Positions 43,522-59,100 are shown, counted from the stretch's first letter. The stretch is DNA of 64,000 bases from Microglena sp. YARC (GCA_022414725.1 CM039462.1:4732125-4796124), one strand, 5' to 3'. Made by a program: numbers and translations. Notes: a model not told the origin generated them from the letters alone.

Positions 43522-44231
43522 TCACGCCATACCTTGAACCACCTTATCTAGTTCGCTCCTTGGGAGCATAGACTGCTTCCCTCTAATGCCAACCAGTTCT
43601 TCTGCACACTCCCTCTTGCCAGTCATGATTTTCCTCAGCAATTTCACCTGGCACTTTCCATAACTAGTGTTGCCATTGAGCAGCCCCAGGCTAACCAACA
43701 CATCCGCAGCCACTGGAGGCAGTGGTGCAGATTTGTCTCTCAGGGACAAGCTCAACAGGGGAGGTGGTGTTCTCTCTCCAGACACATGGTGCTGTTGGGC
43801 ATAGCACAGCAGCATCAGCTGGGGACTCCGAGCTGTTGATGTTGATCCACTCAGCCTGGAAGCACATGCTACCTCCTGCGGTGGCAAATGGAAAGGGAAC
43901 AATAGTATTGTGTCCTTAGGATAGCTGGAAGTTTGTACTTTGCGGGTAAGCGGGTCCCTCTAGCCTATCCGGCTACCCCAAGGTCTGTTGCAAACTACCG
44001 GTTCTAAATACTACTACATCTCTTGCTCACACCTCAACATAGTGTAAACAAACTAAAAGCTATTATTGGACCCCAACGAAGTTGATGTGAGCACTACTAC
44101 TACTGCGCCCACCTGCATAGTTCCCTACCCCTGAGGAGACCAGCAAGGCCCTGGGTAACGAGAACAACTAACAGGTACAGAGTGACGTTTGGTGGGGTAG
44201 CAGGTTTGTGTGTGTGTGTGTGGTGGTGGTG

Positions 44232-44278
<47 letters not shown>

Positions 44279-47200
44279 GGGGGGGGGGGGAGGGGAGTTC
44301 CATACCCCTGAGGAGACCAGCAAGGCCCTGGGTAACGAGGACAGCTAACAGGTAACGCGCGCTTAGGACTCCAACAAAGTTGATGTGAGCACTAATACTA
44401 CTACTACTGCGCCCACCTGTAGAGCATCCGCCTCACGCTCCGACAGCAACAGCACGCAGCCATCTGGCAATAGGAGGAAGCTCTCGACAGGGCGCATGTA
44501 CTCATTGTATAGCCCAGAATTTAGGCTGACAGCGTAGGCAAAGTTCCTTGTGCAGTATACACGCTTTGACCAGCCAATGTTAGGTGCTGCAAGATCCTTT
44601 CCAAGCATCTTGGAAACCATCTGGCTCAGGGTGCGGAGAGGAGCCGAGTTTCCAAGTGCGGAGATAGTCTGAGCAAAGGGTGCTTTCTCGTATGCCCAGT
44701 CTCTCTCGGGGGTGGGGGCTAACCGCGCAGCCTCCCTATCCACCTCCTGTTCCTCCTCCTCCTCCTCCTCCTCAAGCTCCCGCTCACACTCTTCACTGAT
44801 GCTGTGGCCCGACAGGACCTTCTAGCCCTGACCATAGAGGCTAGCTCTCCTTGAGAGCTCAGGCACCATCTTTGCCACGCTTTTGCATATTCCTCTGTCT
44901 CTGAGTACAGGCTTGGCCATATCCTGGGCGTGGGACAAGGCTGATGAGCAACAATGGAATATGTCCAGTGAACGAGGAATGATTGAATATTTTGACGTGC
45001 CTAGTCCAGATACTGATTAGCTCTTGCAGACCAACATTGCGATCTTGTAAATGTTGCGACCACCTAGAGGATAATATATGGGGAGAAGATGACAATGGTG
45101 ACAATGACGACGACCATGATGGCGAGCATGGTGGTGTTGGAAATTGGAAAAGAAGTAAACAGAGGCAGACAGACACTTTTTCTTTTTAGCCCTTCTTATC
45201 ACGGTTGGGCAAGTCCCTTTAGCCTCTTTGGCCTATCCCTGGACTGTAACATACATACTGAGGCAGACAAGGAAGAGAGGCAAGTCAGGTTACTGAGGAG
45301 GAGAGTACATTGCGTATTCACATCGCTTCTCAGACACTCGGCTGACTGCACACACCTCGACCAAGGAGCTCAGCTCTAGCTTCCGCCTTCCACCACCATA
45401 CAGCTGGTCCAGTTGTAGGACCTCATCCTGCAGCAAGAGAGCTGGTCGTCCTTTGGTCCTGATAAAGTGCAGACCTTGGTGGGCCCACTCTGGCACCCCG
45501 AGGATGGTGGCCTTCACTGTGTTGTTCATCACCCACTCCAATACCTGCACGTATGAACAATGTTAATGTAGGAATAGATGCAAGTGGCAATAATGTCCCA
45601 TGGTGCGTATGAAGTGCAGACCTTGGTGGGCCCTCTCTGGCATCCCAACCAACCCTAAGTGCGCCTAATCTTTGGCAGGAGTGGCACCTCCATTCGAACT
45701 GAATCCTCGGTGTCGCTCGTTTGTGTCGGGAGTCTCACCTCCTGGGGTGATTTTTTATTTTATAAGGGGGAAAGGTGGCCTGTACTGTGTTATTCATTAT
45801 CCAGCTCAAAAACTGCACAAGGAATAGCACTCCTCTTGACTTCAATTGTAGTATGTTGTTCAGGGATGATTTTATTATAGTATGTTCGTCAGAGATCCCG
45901 ACCGAATACCAAAGTTCTGTTGTTATGCTGTCATGGCGTTGTGCTTTCTTGTGTGTTTCTCTTCTACTTCAAGGCAAACAAGGAAAACGCTCGGCGTTTG
46001 TCCTGCCCTGGGGCCCTGGGGGTAACCGGTCACCAGGCATATAAACCTTTGCACATTGTTTTGTAAAAATCCACAACACTCCACATACGTTTGCCCAGAC
46101 GTTGGGACACTCATGGAAATGTTCCTCCGCAAAGTTCCCAGAATCGCCTTACTCTTGTTTTAGACGATTTAAGGGATCTCTCAGAGATAATTGGGGGGCT
46201 ACCGAAGCAAGTCCATCAGACAACGCAAATACTGTGCCCAATTGCAATAAACTATTAACTTCCAGACATGCATAAAGGAATCTGCTCACCTGCAGATTGA
46301 AAATTATGAAGGCATAACCCGGGTATAACCTATAAATAACAAGCATCAGGATACACAAATACATACAGGACCAGGATATAAAAATACACAGATGCATAAA
46401 TAACAAGTATCAGGATACATCTTGATATCAAAATGGTAAATGGATGCCCTGAGTGGCCCCTCTGGCATTGAGTTAACACACAATTACAAGCAGACACTTC
46501 TGCTCCCGTATTTGCATGTAGCACCTGGGACAATCCCTCTTGCATCGTGCGATTTTCTCTTATTTGGATTCATCATTGAATTAAATTTCACAGTAGCAAA
46601 AACTTAGGGCCGCTGTCGGTAAACCGATTGTTTAGGGTTCAGTTCATCAGTGCTTTTTCTTTAAAGCCCCTCCTATCATGGTTGGGCGAGTCTCTTTATC
46701 CTATTTGGTCTACCCCTGGACTGTAACAACTAACTAACTAACTAGCACCTGGATCAACACTTGCAGTAAATAAGTGTCTGGGGAGGTATATATTTTCAGG
46801 TTAGCGTACTTTTTGATAGTTTTGTTCTTTTTCCCTGAAGACTTTCTCGAATTAGCTTTCCAGAGTGAACATGATTTTTGTCGTGATGCTTCAGCTAAAC
46901 TAGATCCATCCATCTAGGGTGCTGCAAAACCAAATTAAGATCAACATGTTTTGAGATCACCCAGCCTGGTAAGACAACCCGTAATACATTTTTACACAGC
47001 CTTTATATTACATTGGTTACAAAAAAACATTATTTACTGAAACATTTGCTTTTAGCTCTTCATTGATTCTTGTTACTTGCAGATTGCAGAACCCAATCTT
47101 GTCACATCCTGACCCTGAATGCCCTTACTGTTTTGTAGGAGTGGCAACACTATTCAAACTAAATCCTCGGTGCTGTTGGTTTGTGTCGAGATACCCACCT

Positions 47201-48553
47201 CCTGGTTAAAATTTCTTTCACAAAAAAGAGCCTGCATGATATAAACATGATTGCAAATCACCTGCAGGGAGGAGATTTTCTCGCTAGATGTAACACTTTC
47301 GTTAAATTCTCGAATTTTCAAGCCCACATCATAGGTGCTAACAAAACACAAGCGCTGCCCGCTGTCCAATTGCCTCAGCCGACCAGCTGCCTGCATCATC
47401 TTGTCCTTGACCATGCCTGGCCCGATGGTGAGCATCCCCACAGCATCGCTGCGTAGTTTCATATCTGCCCCACGACACCTGGGGGTTGAGTAAACGGGAT
47501 GGAGTGATGAACCCTTTGTTAAGGCAGGCATGCAAAGATTCACAGCGCATTGGGTTAGAATTGTAAATACTATTTGTGCAGTCTTGTCATAGCTTGGGGC
47601 TGAGTGTGGCCTGTCCACATTATTCAAACAAATAGTAGCAAAACAGAATCTAAACGACATTTGGATGCATGGGAATGGACAAAAACAAAGAGTGGCTGAC
47701 CCGGGCTGGCCCAGATATTTCATTTAGCTGACCCTGATATTTTGTTTTTACCTTGCATCGTCAAAGATTACGAAGGCATCGCGCTCAGCAAGGGGGGAGC
47801 TTTGTAGTGGCTGGCACCTGCCCCTCTGCTCCAGCGCCATCCACATTTGCTGGGAAGTGTCGAAGTAGACCACACCTTTGAAGCGAGCAGTATCCAATTT
47901 GGGAAGCACGTAGTCTGCCGCGTTCCTATTGTTAAGCAGTTGGTGTGTTAGTTTATAGGTTATCAGATTTATATGGGCAATGGGCAAGCAGGGAGCCACC
48001 AGGATGATCTCTATAGCACTGACCATACACACATACATACATACATGCATAATGATTATTTTACTTGTCTGTTTTTTCTTGGTCTGGAAGAGCTGATCTG
48101 CCTCGGGACTCATGCACATACCAACATTTCTCACCGGTTGTTGGTGTCAGCTAAGATAGCCCCACAGTCAATCAGCGCATCATGACCTTCTTGCACTGCA
48201 GAATCCAGAAGCAGTTGCCAGGTCAATTTCTGGTGATCATCGGCCTGTGAGGATAGTTTACTTTTTTAGTTGTGTAAGTTATTTCACCCCAAGAGGTGGG
48301 TCTCCCGACACAAACCAGGGACAGCCAGGACTCAGTTTGAAAGGCGTTGCCACTCCTACAAAAGAGTATGCGCACTTTGCTGACTAGTAGTGCACGCTGA
48401 GTCTTCAAGAGTCGGGGCAGATCAAACAAGGCAAAAATGTAAAATATATATATATATATATATATAAAAAAAATGTATATATATAAAAAAAAAAAAAATA
48501 TATATATATATATATAAAAAATATATATATATATAAAAAATATATATATATAT

Positions 48554-48588
<35 letters not shown>

Positions 48589-48677
48589 ATATATAAAAAA
48601 AAAAAAAAAAATATATATATATACTAGTACGGTAGCCCTTGTGGCCGGTGGCCACACCTACTCTCACGAAGACCCCC

Positions 48678-48708
<31 letters not shown>

Positions 48709-50119
48709 CACACACACACACCCCAATCATAGTACGGTGCCCGTTTGGCCTTTGGCCACACCTATTGGGAGCTGGTTACATAATGGATTACACTTGAAGC
48801 CCCCCCCCATTCACACACCACCACCACCAAACCATTATCCGCCCCCTCCCCCCTTCCCTCCCGTTGGCCACACCTGTTTTGGGCTGGGTTGCAAAACGGT
48901 TTTCTCTGCAGTGCATGCAACTTCAAACATTGACGGATTTGCGATGGTCTCCCTTGTGCACCCACAAGCACACAGACACCACCGTCCTCCCCCCCCCAGT
49001 TATCTCCACCCCCACCCAATTATGTACCCCGCCCACAAACATACTCCCTAACTCTTCCTGACATATTTCCTGACTCCATCTCTTCCCCTACCCCAGCCAT
49101 CCCACCAGCCCCCACCCTCTCCCCACTCTCATCCCTCCCCTCCCTCCTACACGCACCCACCAGCACACACACTATATATCTGCCTCCCTCCACTTCAGCT
49201 GTGGGCTTTGCTATAGCTGAAAGGCAAACGGGACGAAGAGCATCGACAACGTTTGCGCATCATCCGACTCCGCTAAAAGCATCGGACCTGCTTCCCTGCC
49301 ACCTCAGCTGTGATCGATAGTCGACCCCACTGAAAAAGCTGAACCTGCGCAATCGCAACCTTTACATAACTAAAGCATCTTTTTAGCGAGCATGTATTCA
49401 GTTCGGCCGAAGAACAATCCTGTTAACCGCAACTGCTCCCGAAGTCAACTCGATCTGAGACTTGGAAACATCGCTAGGTTCATCCATTCAACTTTGCCGC
49501 GTGCTCGCTATAGCACAATGCACAGCGACGACATGTTTCTCGATGCAGTGGGAAGAAGTTGCAGTCAAGTTGCTGATTTGAGATGTTCGGTCAAGTTAGG
49601 GCGAGAATGCTCAGCGAGATTTTTCATTCGGTCAACTTTGATGCGTACTTGCTATGGCATAATGCGGAGCGACATGTTTCTCAATGCAGTGGGAAGAATT
49701 TGCAGTCAAGTTTGTGACATGGGATGGATGCGATTCGGACATTTCTGACAGGTTGGTTGACTCACCACGTCACCTCCCGTTGTGCGCAGTGACAGGTCTC
49801 TTGACGCAAGGGAAAGGTCTTGCAGAGATGCAGGGGGAAAAGCTTGTAGGAAGACGAACTGTAGCGCTACCGAAATCAGGTGGATGAACTCAGGCGGGAA
49901 AAGGAGAAATCGGGCAGGATGCGCAACAGGTAGAATACGCAAGAGGCGAAGGTTGCTTAAGGCAGAATTCGCAGGAGGCCAATCAGTTGAAGCAGTTGAA
50001 GCAGGAGGGATTAAAAGCGTGAATTGGCTGAGAGGGAATTGGCTGGGCGGGAAATGGCTGGGCGGGAAGTCGGTTAAGTAGGTTACGCGATGACACCACC
50101 ACGACCACGACCATGATTT

Positions 50120-50186
<67 letters not shown>

Positions 50187-53100
50187 AGGTAAGCAATCAA
50201 TACTTGCCCTTTATCATGTAACATATGTAAACCATTCGTCAAATATAAGTCTAGTCACAAGCACACCTGGTGAGATCCTACTGTGGGACAGTGCTAGCCA
50301 CGCGTTATAGTAGTCACGCTGGCTCAGCATTGTCCCGAGTGGCATATGGCCACATGTTGATGACGGAGTGCAAAATGTTGACGCCCCAAAATAAAGTTAC
50401 ACAAGCACACCTGCTGAGATCCTACTGCGGGACAGTGCCAGCCACGCATCGTAGTAGTCCCTCTGGCTGCTCTTCCCCATCCGAAGCAAGTGCCTCAGAG
50501 CATCATGGAACTCCTCCTTGGACAGACCATCAGTGTAGTAGGCCAGCATGGTGAGGGTTAGAGCAACATCGGGTTGGGCAAACTCGCTGCGCTCAGAGGG
50601 TGTGTTAGCTGCCCTGTAGGGCACCCCAAGCCGCTTGCGGGCAGAAGGGGACCTACAGCAGCAATTGATAATAATAGGTGGGATGGGATTATTAATTTGT
50701 TTACAGATGGGTTGCATTATATATAGGTGGGATGGATTTGTTTTACAAATAGCTGAGCAACTTTTGGGGAGTAAGTATACGAGAATCACCAATCTTTGTT
50801 TTCAGGTACTTTTATACAGGAGCCTCTGGACCCACCTTACATGCATACCATTCATCCATGCATGCTTGATAGTTGGCACTACATTTTGCTAGTCAGATAG
50901 CTAGTTAGTTAGTTGGTTTCAACTGTCCAGCTAGTTAGTTAGGTAGTTAGTTGGTTTGAACTGGCCAGCTAGTTAGTTAGCTAGTTGGTTTCAATTGGCC
51001 AGCTAGCTAGTTAGTTAGTTACTTTGTTAGAGCCAACCTACTAACTGATCCATTGGTCACGCTTCAGTCTTCAATACATTATGGGTGTTTAGGGGGGTCG
51101 CTGATCAGCCGCTGAGCCAGGGTCTTTTGCACACCCACTGTATACAGATAGATGCCGGTCCGCATCAAATCGGGCGTTTATATACATTTCTAGGGTTGGG
51201 AAGCAATCGCATGTTTTTATCTTTATAAGCCGTATAAACGTATAAACGCATACATATAGACGTATAAAAACGTATATAAAAATTAGGCACTTCTTGAGAA
51301 AATACTTTTACATGGGTTTAAAGGTATTGACGCGTAGCTAATTTCATTGGCATCACATATCAAGTCTCAGAGAAATAATCAGACAAGTTTAGGTTGTCCA
51401 AATCTCAGAAAAGAAATCACGACCAGAAAGCGCGTCGACCAAGAAGCGCGATGCCAATCTAAGGGAGCCATTAAATGCCAGTTGTTCTATCATATGAATG
51501 TATAAGTGTATAATAATATAAGTACATAACGGTATTGCAATATTGTCCATGTTCACATTGCACTAGGCTTGCACCATCAATCCTTCAATCCCACGTAGGA
51601 GCACAGCTTGTGGAATGGAAGGCTAGGTGACGCTCGGATATTACATTACATTACATGTTAAAGTCTACTTGACACCGCGAGGGTGTATGAGACTCTGTGC
51701 TTTAAACAAAAAGAAAAAGCACCCACAAAGCAAAAAACCCCATTACATCAGGGGTGTGTCGAGGACAAACAAACCAAACTCCCAACCACCGTTTTGGTGG
51801 CGTAGGTATTAAACCCCTTAGAGCAGGACCCAGATCTCAACCACTTACAGTGGCGGAGGTAAGAAGCTAACAAATGAGAAGTCTCAAGAAGAAAAAAAAG
51901 GGATAATAAATTACGGTGCCACTAAGCAGTCCAGGGCTTCCTGTCTTGCTCTTCTACAAGTAGAAAGATAGTCTGTATGTGTGCCATCCTGGCTATCTAG
52001 ATCCTGCCATCTAGATCCTGCCATCCTGGCTATCTAGATCAACCTTTAGGCCAAATGTTTATGAAATAATGCATGTGAATGGTGTATTTCATTGCATATT
52101 GTGATAGAGGAGGTCAAAATCTTTCCAATGAGCTATCTAAATCAAACATATAATGGAAACCAAGAAAGTGAAGTGCTGGGACATGTGCTGTACTTCTCGA
52201 AGTACAGACTATAAGTTCTTATACTATACGTTCTTATAAGGTCGATTTGAGAAAAACTATACGGCGTATTTATACGTATAAACGTATATTATACATTTAT
52301 GTGTCAGCCCAACCCTATACATTTCACATTTTTGCCGGTTCCCCAAGTGGGCCATGGTCCCACCTGTTGACGCCAAAGCATTAACCGTACTTGCTCACAG
52401 TCGAGTTCAGTTTCAATGCTGATAGAGGGCTTACCTAGGCATGCCTGACAGCCTGGACAGCTAGGGATCCAGGCTGGCAGTCGAGCTCAATTTCAACGCT
52501 GAAAGAGGGCATCACCTGTGAGTTCACTGTATAACCGCTAAGCTTCGGCCATGCACAGCCATGCACCCACCTGTTGACGCCAAAGTCCACCGAGTGACGC
52601 TTCTCCAAGCAATGCCGCAACACATTCCGAGCTAGTAGGCCACGGAGTGCCAGGAGCTGGTCCTTCTGGTGTTGAAGGAGTTGGAGCTTGCATAGAAACT
52701 TTGATGCATCTATGCTGTCACACAAAATGCATTCCTGCATAGTAGCCTGCAGTTATATATTGCATTTAGTTAGTTAGTCAGTCAGTCAGTCAGATAGTTA
52801 CTTAGTTAGTTAGTAGCCTGCTCTGTCATATCGCAAATTTGGGAATTCTGTTAATACGTATGAAACAAGACTTGCCCACATCACCACATCTGTGGCAAAT
52901 CTTGCAACCTCCTAAAAAATAAGCGTTATGCCATTGTTTCACCATTAATTGAGAAGTACACCATAACGATATGTACCAGTGATGACTACACATGCAGATG
53001 TTCGGTCTGATGAGCGATAGCTACAGATAAATATGCATAGGGCACATTATTATAGTAATACAAGACCCATGGCTATGTTAATGACCAAACAGGACTGGTA

Positions 53101-56100
53101 ATAAAGGAAGGACATAGACCGCAAGCACAAGCAGGGATTTGGGAGCGCCTGGCGCCATGAGTGTAAGCTCGGTTATGGCGCCATGAGTGTAAGCTCGGTT
53201 ATGGTAAGGACATGAAATAAGGACATAGACAGCAACAAAAAGGAAAAACTCAGTTTCAATACCTGCCTCTCGGGGATTTGGGAGTGCCGTGAGTGTAAGC
53301 TCGGTTATGGTAAGGACCAGGTAAGGACGTAAAGTAAGGACATTGACAGAAACAAATAGGAAACACTCAGTTTCGAAACCTCTCATTTGGGAGCGCCATG
53401 AGTGTAAGCTCGGTTGTGGGAAAGTCCTACATCACATAATTGTTGCTCATGCACAAGGCTTGGATGGAACTTATGAAACATAACATTCCTAACCCACCCT
53501 TAACCTGTGATATTAAAGTGCGCCCACTCTTTTGTAGGAGTGGCAATGCCATTCAAACTGAATCCTCGGTGTTGCTGGTTTGTACGGGAGACCTACCTCC
53601 TGGGGTGAAATATCTTTCACAACTTGAAAAAAGAATTAAGCAACAGGAAACGACAAAGCTATTTCTAGTATCACAACTTCCACAATCGCACTTTGTGGCT
53701 GTCTTCAAACCAGAGAATCCAGGAAAGCTCATATGGTGGGTGTTGAATCAGGGACCTAGCCAGCTGGGAGTGCCACTCAGCTGCCACCTCCTCCAGTTTC
53801 TGGCTAGAGACAAGCCGCAGACGGCGGAATGAGCCTGGAGGCCTGCGTTTATTTGATTTCGCCTTGTTTAAGATATTTAAGATAACTGCAGTCCGCCTCT
53901 ACCAATGTAAGTGATGCTTTTTCTTTTGAAGCCCTTCCTGTCACAGTTGAACAAGTCCCTTCAGCCTATTTGGCCTACCCCTGGACTGAAACACACATAC
54001 ATACAAGTAGGGAACGGCATAGTATGTATCCCTATATATATATGAGTATGCACTTATATATAGCCCCTCCAATAGGGATAATTACCACACAACCTAATTA
54101 GTTGCCATTAGTTGACCAAATCCATATTCAGCCCATCCTGATCATTTGATGTTGATGTTGATGATGATGATGATGACCACTTTTTTTCCTGGTGCCCTAC
54201 TGGACTCCCTTGGTTTGACAGAGTCAAGGAGGACTTACAAACATCATGCAAAAAGAAGAAGAAAAAAAAAATGGAACTTATCTTGATTCGTATTTTTGAT
54301 TGGAAAACCCCCATAGCTGTATGGCTCCACCTGGACTTTCACCAACACACATACATACATACACATGCATTTCACCGGCATATCCCCCGGGTGTGCTATT
54401 CACAGGAACCCTATGTAACCCGAATAAAAGTGGGGAGGGGGACATTCGGGGAACTGGCATTTTTGCGGAATGTAGGCAAAACGCCCGATCTGTATATATC
54501 CGCATCCTACGGAAGGCGATGGGTGTGCAAAAGACCCTCACTCAGCGGCTAATCACTGACCCCGATAAACACCCAGAGCTTTTTGCCTCCATTTCTTATT
54601 TTTGCGAGTTTCCTGAGTGGGAAGGAGGGGGGAGATGCGACCCAAAAGAGGGTGCCCCGAGATGATTTGATGTGTCTGTTCCACTGCTGCGTTACACAGG
54701 GTAACTAAAGAAGAGATACAACTTGCCTATTGGCAGAAGATGTCCATACATCGAGCTTGTGCTCCGACAGAACGTTGGGCTTCGAGGAGTCGTCCATTTG
54801 TTGTGAAACCACATGTAGAAGTGACTGTATGACCTCAGCACGCTGTAGCCTAGCTGGTAGGGCTGACCGCGCCCCAACAGCATACATGAGCTGGTGCCTG
54901 GAAAGGAATGGGGAGAGGCTGGGTAAACCATAACAGTGTTTGGGCAAGCTAAACATGCTGCCTCCACTGCATTGTATGTATGTTCCAGTGCAGGTAGTAG
55001 TAGCCTACAAGACAAAAAGAACTCACCAAACCTCAACAAGTCCTATGCAGCGTTGCAAGTGACGCGGAAAATTGTCGGAGTGTGTTGGCAACGGATTGTA
55101 AGGTGGCAAAGATGGAGCTGACCAAAGCCAGTTAGTTGCAGTAGAGACAGTTGGCTGACGTGTCAGGCTTCCATTTTTTGGTCGGACCAACGTACAAATG
55201 GGTAACCCTGGGGGCTCCCGCTCCACAGAAGGGGGGGCTCCGCCAAAAAGTAAGATTTGCCCGGATTCTGCATTTCTGCATTTCTACAATTCTGCAATTC
55301 TGCATTGTGCAAGTAGTAAGCACTAGCCTTCAAGACAAAAGGAACTCACCAAACCTCATCAAAATGAGATTTGCCCGGATTCACCACACATTATCAGGTT
55401 TACTATGTACAATCGATGTACTTGTATAGTGGTATGTAACAAAAAATGAAGGTCTGAGTGACATTGGAGATAATGTTTGTTCACAGCCCTTTTATAGGGC
55501 AAAGCTAGTAAGTAATTGACCATCATGTAAGATGTTTGACACATCAAATGACAGGATGAATAGGTGATGGCATGATGTTTCATTATGTTTGAAAAAGTAA
55601 TGATAACGCTTGGTGGGGCGTGGTATTAAGGGAGCCCCGTCTTACAGCGGTAGGGAACGGGCTGCTACTTTACCTGGACAAAGCTACCATGGCGTTTGAC
55701 AGCTATCGCGAACACTAAAGCACACCCGTTTGAGGAGCTCTGCCATTTAGCCATTTGTCGAAACGGGGATATTATGTTTGAAAAGAGTAGCACCCAGGGA
55801 ACCGACCAAGTATCTTAAGTCTATTTAGATACGTATCTGCTTAGTTCAAAATATTCTCTCAGATATTTATTTCAGATATTGAACAGATAATATCTAGATG
55901 GCATCAAGATATCACACAGAGTAGAAAGCAATATGACTGATCATCTCGACAACACAGGTGCGGGGTTCGAACCCCCCTGGATGCGCCTGAGCGATCGCGG
56001 TCGCTGTCAACACACGTCCAGGTCAGGTAGCCGCCCGTACTCTACCTCCAAACGATTGGCTCCCTTAATCCCACGCGCCACCGGGCATTATTGTAACATA

Positions 56101-59100
56101 GAAAGCAAGATAACATACGTGTTAGTTAATGGCAGAGTATTGTTTGCTTCCAGTCCTGTGGAAAGTATTTGGATGGTCCCCAAGCCACAGAAAGGTTAAC
56201 AAGAGTAGTACTGCCCTATGTCACAATCTGATGCCGTGGGAGATTAACATCATGTTTCTTATTGCTGTGATCTCTTCCAACATTCCCATGTAGGACAGGT
56301 ACCTGTGGCAGGGCTTTTTTTACTGCTATATACAGCGATCGCTAGTTTTGACCGTTTTGGCAAAAACATCCCTATAAACAGAAGTAAACAAGTCCTATGC
56401 AGCGTCGCCAGCGACGCGGAAAATTGGCGGAGTGTGTTGGCAACAAAATGAAAGGTGGCAACGATGGAGCTGACCGAAGCGAGTTAGTTACGCGACCGTT
56501 GGCTGACGTGTCGGGCTTCAACTTTTTGTTTTTCGGTTGGACAAACGAACAAATGGGTAAACATGGGGGCTCACGCCCCCTTGAAGAGGGGGCTCCGCAA
56601 AAAAAAATGTTTTTTTCTTGTTTGCCCTAAATGGCCCTAAAAGGCTATAAAAGCTTTAAAAAGCTGTAAAAGCACTTAAGCGCTGTTCCTGGAGGAGGCT
56701 TAAAACCTCAAAGCTACAAAAAAAACCTTTTCAGATTTGAAAAAATAAGTGCTGACCTGTGGTGGAGCAACTCATCACTCTCGTCCAATATGTCAAAATA
56801 CGGCAGAGCTTCGAGGGCATCCAGAGCAGCGCTTAATCGTGGGTCTCTTTTTTCAAGAAGCTCAACAGCCTTGAGCTGAAGGGAAAGACGGTGCTCCCTC
56901 GCTACAATCAAAATCCCGCCAGACTGAATACAAGGAGGTGGGGGTAAGTTAGCCCCCAATTAAGTTCATGAGGTTTATGGGGTTTAGGGTTTAGGATATG
57001 ATTAAAAGGTTTAGGGGCTTAGGTTGGTTTAGGGTTTGGGTAAGTGGGGGCTAACTTGTGTGGGGGGTAACTTCCCTCCAGACTGCAAACAAGAAAGCAG
57101 AGGGAGTGGAACATGGTGTGACATGATATACACATGGTTGCACATGGTTCCACATGGTTACACATCATTACGCATGGTTACACATGGTTACACAGACTGA
57201 AAACAAGAAAGCAGAGGGAGCGGAACATGGTGTGACAGGATATACAAAAGATAAGTCGACAAGTCTGGGAAATCTGTGAGAATATACTGTGCGACAATAT
57301 CAATACCACCAGACTGATGAGAAGGAACTACAGTGGGGTGAGCTTGGTCAGACAAGGTGTTCACAAGAGAGCTCGGATCCCTTTCCCTTGGCACTTTACC
57401 GTAGTCAGACTGCTGGCATCATAGGATAGCATTTGATGACATGATATCATATGATATTTAATTGCGGCTCCCTAACCATTGTGCTCACCTTCTGGCAGTG
57501 CGAGAGGCTTGCAGTCATGGCCCTGACATTGCTAACTGTCAACTCCACATCACGGTTGAAGGGCTGGGTGAAGACCTTGCGTTCAGGACACTAGCGCAGA
57601 TGTGGTTGTGCAAGTGCGACCCAGCTTCACTCAGCAGCGTGGACAAGAAGTTCAAGCGCACCTGCATGTGTAAATGATTCCGGTGCAAACATCAGTGTAT
57701 TGGGTCCTTTGTACGTGTATTTTATCCCGTTTCGACGACTGGCTTAATGGTAGAACACCAAGAGGGTACAGTGCTCGAATCCCTACAAGTGCGCTTTAAT
57801 ATTTGCGGTCGCTGTCAACCGCCATGGTAGCTTTGTCCAGGTAAAGTATCAGCCCGTTTTCTACGCTGTAAGATGGGGCTCCCTTAATACCACACCCACC
57901 AGGCATTATCATTACTTTTGTGTGATCATTACATGTATTTGATTATTTATGTACATTACAGTCCAGGGGTAGCCAAATAGGCGACATGGGCCATTTGTAC
58001 ATGTTACAGGCTATCTATCAGTTCAGAGTAGCACAAGGAACTATTGGAAGTATTCTGTCGTGTTTGTCTGCTTTTGTTTTTAGTCCAGATGTAGGTTTAC
58101 CAGCCTTTGGGCTCTCCTTAGCCGTACAATTGTTATTCTTTATGCGGGCCAGTGGGTGGGCCAATCTCTTATAGTGTATCTGGATACCTTCAGACAAAAA
58201 TCCATCCACAAATGGTAAGTTAACAATAGTGATACAAACCCCGCAAGTCCCTGACAAAGAGTGGGCTACGACAGCAGGTGACTTACAAGATTGGCTCCCT
58301 TGGCAAGTTGTAGGCAAAGCATCGGAAGGATGACCCTTGTCTTGCCTTCTCCCATATTCATCTGGGCAATGGATCCGCGATGTTCAATCAGGTGCCTGGC
58401 CACAGCATACTGCTGCGGGCGGATCTGCAGCCCACCCTTAACCTCGAACACCAACCATTCAGGATACTCCGCCACACTCTACTGCCGCCACACTTGCAAC
58501 TCCTGCGGGAAACAAGCCGATGCAGAGTTGCTTATTCTGTTGTCCAATGCAGTGGGCAAGTCATTTCAGCCTGAGGTGTGTATCTGGCTACCTAATCCAG
58601 AATGCATCATATTAGTTACAGATCCTAGGGTAGCAATATAGGCTAAAGGAGCCCGCTAGCTCATCCACACAGAGTGAGGGAGTGAACAAATTCTGAACTA
58701 TCAGGATACATCCGCACTGCAATACATACTACCGCCATACGTACAACGATCTGGCTAAGGGTATTTGTGGAGCACAAGTAAGAATGGAGTGGCAGTGCTG
58801 ATAGTTGACTTGCCATTCAGGCATCCATTACACTTTTGGAACATCTCCTGCTTTTCAAGATTATGAACGTACACTCCTTAAGTAATGGCAACGGTTTGGC
58901 GAATGTCGAACCCTTTGCCAAAGCGGTTTTGGCTCAAACCTGACTCCAGTCTAGCTGGTTTACCGTTGCCAATTTATAACCTAATGGTTACTACTACTCG
59001 TTTTCCAGCGCACTCTGCTGCCTCACATGTGCTCCCTCGCTTGCTCGCTCCCCTCCCCTCCCCTCGCTCCCTCCCCTCGTCGTGCCTCCCCCCACCTCGC

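Noticed and set aside
48890..48990. The missing DUF3638 central exon
   Set aside because: Open on the minus strand, but none of the residues resemble the expected family segment and the phase does not fit.
57420..57475. Family D relic with ATGATATCATATGATATT
   Set aside because: The core and right end (GCGGCTCCCTA) fit, but the left end is GGATAGCA and the flanks do not match; at most a decayed copy.
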